DNA of 64,000 bases from Rhizobium sp. N324 (GTDB lineage: Bacteria > Pseudomonadota > Alphaproteobacteria > Rhizobiales > Rhizobiaceae), in assembly GCF_001664485.1 (NCBI RefSeq), contig NZ_CP013630.1, forward strand, positions 1,181,001-1,245,000, read 5' to 3'. Of this stretch, positions 61,290-64,000 are shown piece by piece. Position numbers and translations under genes: made by a program. The notes below the pieces were generated by a model that saw only the letters and a program-made list of their open reading frames with translations, was not told the DNA's origin and made no database searches. How positions within the stretch are numbered: position 1 is the stretch's first letter; each line of letters begins with the position of its first letter.

Positions 61290-62075
61290 ATGTCGGTCGC
61301 ATCAATCCAGTCCGATCGTCTTGGCGCGAACCCGTTCGTCGTCGAAGGCCCGATCGTTTCCGGCTCCGGTATTCCCGGGCCGAACTTCGCTCTCGGCGCG
61401 ATTGCCGGCGGCGATCGTGAATCCGAATGGGTCTATTGCCAGCTGGTGCTGGCCGCGCAGACCACCCTTCAGCCCGGCCAGTGGTTCCAGTGGACCCGGG
61501 ATTATGTCGCTTCGGTGCTGACTACGGCGGCTGCCGTCGTCGGCCAGCGCTGCGGCGTCTTTTCGGGGGCTGCCCAGCCGCCGACGCTGACCGGCGGTCC
61601 GGTCGGCGCCGTGACACTCGCGGCCGGCACCTATTACATCTGGCTGCAGCGCAACGGCCAGGCGCCGTCGCAGGTGGCGACCGCAACGGCGGCCCTCGTC
61701 GTTGCCGAAACCACCGCCACCGCAGGCCAGGCGAGCGCCCCGGCCTCGGCCACCGCCACCACCAAGGCGATCGCCAACGTCAACTTCGCCGCCGCCAACC
61801 AGACGTTTACGGCAACAACGGTCAACGGCTCCAACCTGCTGATGGGTATTGCCGGCCTCAGCGCCGGTTCCGGCCCGTTCATCGGCGCGGCGGTTTCCGG
61901 CACCGGCATTGCAGGCGGCACGACGATCTCGGGCATCACCTACAGCCCGAACGGCGTCGTCCAGAGCATCACGCTCTCGGCCAATGCGACGGCCAACGGC
62001 ACGGGCATCACCATCACCGCGACGGGCGTGCTCGAAGCGACGCTGATGCGGCCGTTTTTGTCGAAGGTGAACTGA
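61290..62075 (+). CDS. Head decoration-like protein
   Basis: The 261-residue protein is Ala/Thr/Gly-rich and beta-structured, with no charged helices; residues ~150-250 form a domain with repeated TATT and GTGI elements. It lies directly after the capsid gene with AAGGA upstream. Decoration or head-stabilising proteins have this position and composition. A RIME-like element follows its stop. Confidence 0.65.
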   Translation: MSVASIQSDRLGANPFVVEGPIVSGSGIPGPNFALGAIAGGDRESEWVYCQLVLAAQTTLQPGQWFQWTRDYVASVLTTAAAVVGQRCGVFSGAAQPPTLTGGPVGAVTLAAGTYYIWLQRNGQAPSQVATATAALVVAETTATAGQASAPASATATTKAIANVNFAAANQTFTATTVNGSNLLMGIAGLSAGSGPFIGAAVSGTGIAGGTTISGITYSPNGVVQSITLSANATANGTGITITATGVLEATLMRPFLSKVN

Positions 62076-62106
62076 ACCTAAGCGCCGACCTTTCTATGTT
62101 TGGTGT

Positions 62107-62245
62107 GCCCCTCATCCGCCTGCCGGCACCTTCTCCCCGCTCGCGGGGCGAAGGGGGCAAGCGGCGAGCTCTCCGTTCCCACAGACCTCTCGCGGGGCAC
62201 GTCCCCTCTCCCCGTTTTTACGGGGAGAGGGTTAGGGTGAGGGGC
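62107..62245. repeat. RIME-like mosaic palindrome inside prophage operon (family A, copy 5)
   Basis: It matches the 14510 copy along most of its length, starting CCCCTCATCCGCCTGCCGGC and ending GGTTAGGGTGAGGGGC. It sits between the decoration-like gene and the gene at 62323. Confidence 0.85.
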
Positions 62246-62322
62246 AGCCACCGGCACTGACATCACAGCAGGCGCTTCCCGCGCCCATCCCATCTCCCCG
62301 CCATCAACAGCGAGACCAGCAC

Positions 62323-62886
62323 ATGCCCGACAACACCGGAATCTATGCCTCCTTCAGCCTCGAACCGGTCGAACAGACCTTTCTGACCGAGAAGGAAGGC
62401 CGGCCGATTTTTGCCGACAAGGAATTCGTCCGCATCTTCATATCGGGCGACAAACACACCGAGGTCTACCGCGAGGTGACCGACAACGACAAACAGCGTT
62501 TTGCCGACGCCTATAAGCGGTTCAAGGAAGGGGCAGCGGCCCGCGAGCAGCTGACCGGCACGCCGCTTTCGCAATGGCCCTATCTCAAGCCCAGCCAGAT
62601 CAAAGAGATGGAGGCGGTCAATATTTATACCGTCGAGCAGCTGGCAGCGCTTTCCGACACCGCCAAGCAGAAGATCGGCATGGGCGCCAACGAGCTGACC
62701 GCCGCCGCTCGCGCCTATCTCGCCACCGCCGAAAGCTCCAGCGCGGCGTCCGCCTTTGCCGCCGAGAACGAGCGGCTGAAGGATGAGGTGACCCGTCTGC
62801 AGGAGCAGATGAAGGAGATGGCCACTCGCTTCGAGGCGCTGGAAAACGAAAGCGGCAGCAAGTCTCGCGGTCGGCAAGCAGCCTGA
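62323..62886 (+). CDS. Prophage protein with C-terminal coiled coil
   Basis: The 187-residue protein has an N-terminal beta-rich part (PVEQTFLTEKEGRPIFADKEF), a helical middle with LKPSQIKEMEAVNIYTVEQLAAL (a short helix-hairpin-helix-like piece) and a coiled coil at ~140-180 (AAENERLKDEVTRLQEQ). A role in head assembly is inferred from location only. Ribosome site is weak. Confidence 0.65.
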   Translation: MPDNTGIYASFSLEPVEQTFLTEKEGRPIFADKEFVRIFISGDKHTEVYREVTDNDKQRFADAYKRFKEGAAAREQLTGTPLSQWPYLKPSQIKEMEAVNIYTVEQLAALSDTAKQKIGMGANELTAAARAYLATAESSSAASAFAAENERLKDEVTRLQEQMKEMATRFEALENESGSKSRGRQAA

Positions 62887-62903
62887 AGAATCGCTGACAC
62901 AAG

Positions 62904-63024
62904 CGGCCCCCTCATCCGCCCTACGGGCACCTTCTCCCCGATGGGGAGAAGAGGGAATCGACACCTCGCGGCATAACCCCTTCGCCCCAGCGGGGAGAAG
63001 GTGCCGGCAGGCGGATGAGGGGGC
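62904..63024. repeat. RIME-like palindrome inside prophage operon (family A, copy 6)
   Basis: Arms CCCCCTCATCCGCCCTACGG and GCAGGCGGATGAGGGGGC enclose TTCTCCCC/GGGGAGAA hairpins. It is the second such element within four genes of the structural module. Confidence 0.8.
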
Positions 63025-63089
63025 TACACGGCACACCTTCCCCCGCCACGCCCACGCCCACGCCAACGCGCTCAACCGGAGACCCCCGC

Positions 63090-63797
63090 ATGTCGCTCCT
63101 GACCATCATTCAGAACGTCTGCGCGGAAATCGACCTCGATCCGCCGACGGCCGTCATGTCCTCGGCGGATCCGCAGATCATGCAGCTGCGCATCCTTTCC
63201 ACCCGCGCCGGCCGCGACCTGATGCGCGAGCATGACTGGTCGGCGCTGATGGTGCGGCGGCAATTCGCAGCGACCGGTGCAAATCCGGAGCCGGCCGAGC
63301 CGCCCGCCGACTGGAACCGCTTCGCCGCCAATGCCACGATCTGGAATGCCGCGCGCCTCTGGCAGCTGAACGGCCCTGTTGAGCCGCAGACCTGGCAGCG
63401 CCAGACGATCCTCAATTCCAACCCGGTGCCGCAGATCTGGCGCATGGCCGGCGGCAAGCTCGACATCTACCCGAACGTCGCGGGCGAGACGATGGAATAT
63501 GCCTATATTTCCGGCTTCTGGGTGGCGGTGAATGGCGGCGCGGCCACGGCGGGCAATTGGGCCGATGACAGCGATACCGCCCGTCTTCCCGAAGATCTCC
63601 TCGAACTCTCGCTGATCTGGCGCTGGAAGCGGGCCAAGGGCCTCGATTACGGCGAGGAGCTTGCCGGTTTCGAGCGATCCAAGGAAGCGGCGATCGGCGC
63701 CGACCGCGCCGCCAGCCCCGTCGACCTCTCGCTGCCGGTGAGGAGCGGGGCGCCCGAGACTTATTGGCCCGGCACGATCACGGGGGCAAATCCATGA
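63090..63797 (+). CDS. Phage head-tail adaptor-like protein
   Basis: The 235-residue protein has the pattern of head-tail adaptors: RAGRDLMREHDWSALMVRR near residue 40, a beta part (PQIWRMAGGKLDIYPNV) and a C-terminal ELSLIWRWKRAKGLDYGEEL helix. It would sit beneath the portal. CGGAGA precedes ATG 63090. The stop overlaps the next ATG as ATGA. Confidence 0.75.
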   Translation: MSLLTIIQNVCAEIDLDPPTAVMSSADPQIMQLRILSTRAGRDLMREHDWSALMVRRQFAATGANPEPAEPPADWNRFAANATIWNAARLWQLNGPVEPQTWQRQTILNSNPVPQIWRMAGGKLDIYPNVAGETMEYAYISGFWVAVNGGAATAGNWADDSDTARLPEDLLELSLIWRWKRAKGLDYGEELAGFERSKEAAIGADRAASPVDLSLPVRSGAPETYWPGTITGANP

Positions 63798-64000
63798 CCC
63801 GCAGACCTGTCCCTCCGAATGGGCGCACCGGCCGCGTTTCGCCGAGCAAGGACTGGATCGCGCCGATCGGCGGCTGGCGAACCGATGTCGAGATGGCGGA
63901 TATGCCCGCGGATGCCGCATTTCAGCTCGACAACTTCTTTCCCGAGGCCAACCGTGTGCGCGCCCGCTATGGTTTTCTCGCCTTTTCCACCGGCCTCGGC
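63794..64000 (+). CDS. Phage structural protein, cut off at window end
   Basis: Only 69 codons are visible. They read MTRRPVPPNGRTGR, then KDWIAPIGGWRTDV and FQLDNFFPEANRVRARYGF. This opening is usual in tail/stopper-region proteins that follow the adaptor gene. The gene continues to the right. Confidence 0.65.
   Translation, partial: MTRRPVPPNGRTGRVSPSKDWIAPIGGWRTDVEMADMPADAAFQLDNFFPEANRVRARYGFLAFSTGLG

Larger units (their letters stand above)
54431..64000 (+). mobile_element. Prophage packaging and head module (continues past window)
   Basis: Terminase, portal, scaffold-like, capsid, decoration-like and adaptor genes follow one another in the usual order of a short-tailed or siphophage head module. 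No integrase, lysis or tail gene is in view. The repressor and early genes of a similar phage lie 33 kb to the left. Confidence 0.85.

Overview
The window is high-GC DNA that looks like the genome of a Rhizobium-type alphaproteobacterium. The evidence is two families of rhizobial-style intergenic palindromes, GGAAC-type general-stress promoters, a GcrA-like protein, a PrsD/PrsE-like type I secretion pair, and codon use with strong G/C at third positions. Most of it reads as chromosome or a large replicon, with two blocks of prophage genes.

Layout. 207-3179 encodes a long protein joining a class V (SerC-like) aminotransferase to a SerA-like 2-hydroxyacid dehydrogenase. 3796-14478 is a tight five-gene operon: DUF4132, MoxR AAA+ ATPase, DUF5682, VWA and SWIM zinc-finger proteins. 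This gene set resembles E. coli yehI/molR-yehL-yehM-yehP-yehQ and has no established function. After a lipoprotein gene come tRNA-Pro(CGG) with its terminator (15351-15455) and two unknown genes. 16801-21354 is a prophage control and early module. It has a LexA/CI-like self-cleaving repressor, operators built on GGGTAT half-sites, and a chain of overlapping small genes that includes GcrA-like and LuxR-type HTH proteins.

22039-53403 is accessory and housekeeping DNA. It holds a methyltransferase, a deaminase, a GT25 glycosyltransferase, an OmpR-type two-component system, two stress units with apparent EcfG/RpoE2 promoters, a DHFR-like protein, a NYN-domain protein, an ABC exporter, an adenylate cyclase, a TetR/RidA pair, a type I secretion operon with a 1251-residue repeat adhesin, and an ArsR/SDR pair. 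This stretch is littered with gene debris: a truncated copy of the response regulator, two scraps of the DHFR-like gene and a scrap of a DUF2231 gene. It also carries many copies of one palindromic repeat.

54431-64000 is a prophage structural module: spike-base-like protein, small and large terminase, portal, scaffold-like protein, major capsid, decoration-like protein and head-tail adaptor. It runs off the right end. The early module at 16.8-21.4 kb stops where packaging genes would be expected, and the packaging genes appear 33 kb later. Both broken edges carry a copy of the same intergenic repeat, so one prophage may have been split by rearrangement; two partial prophages are also possible. 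No integrase and no att repeats were found.
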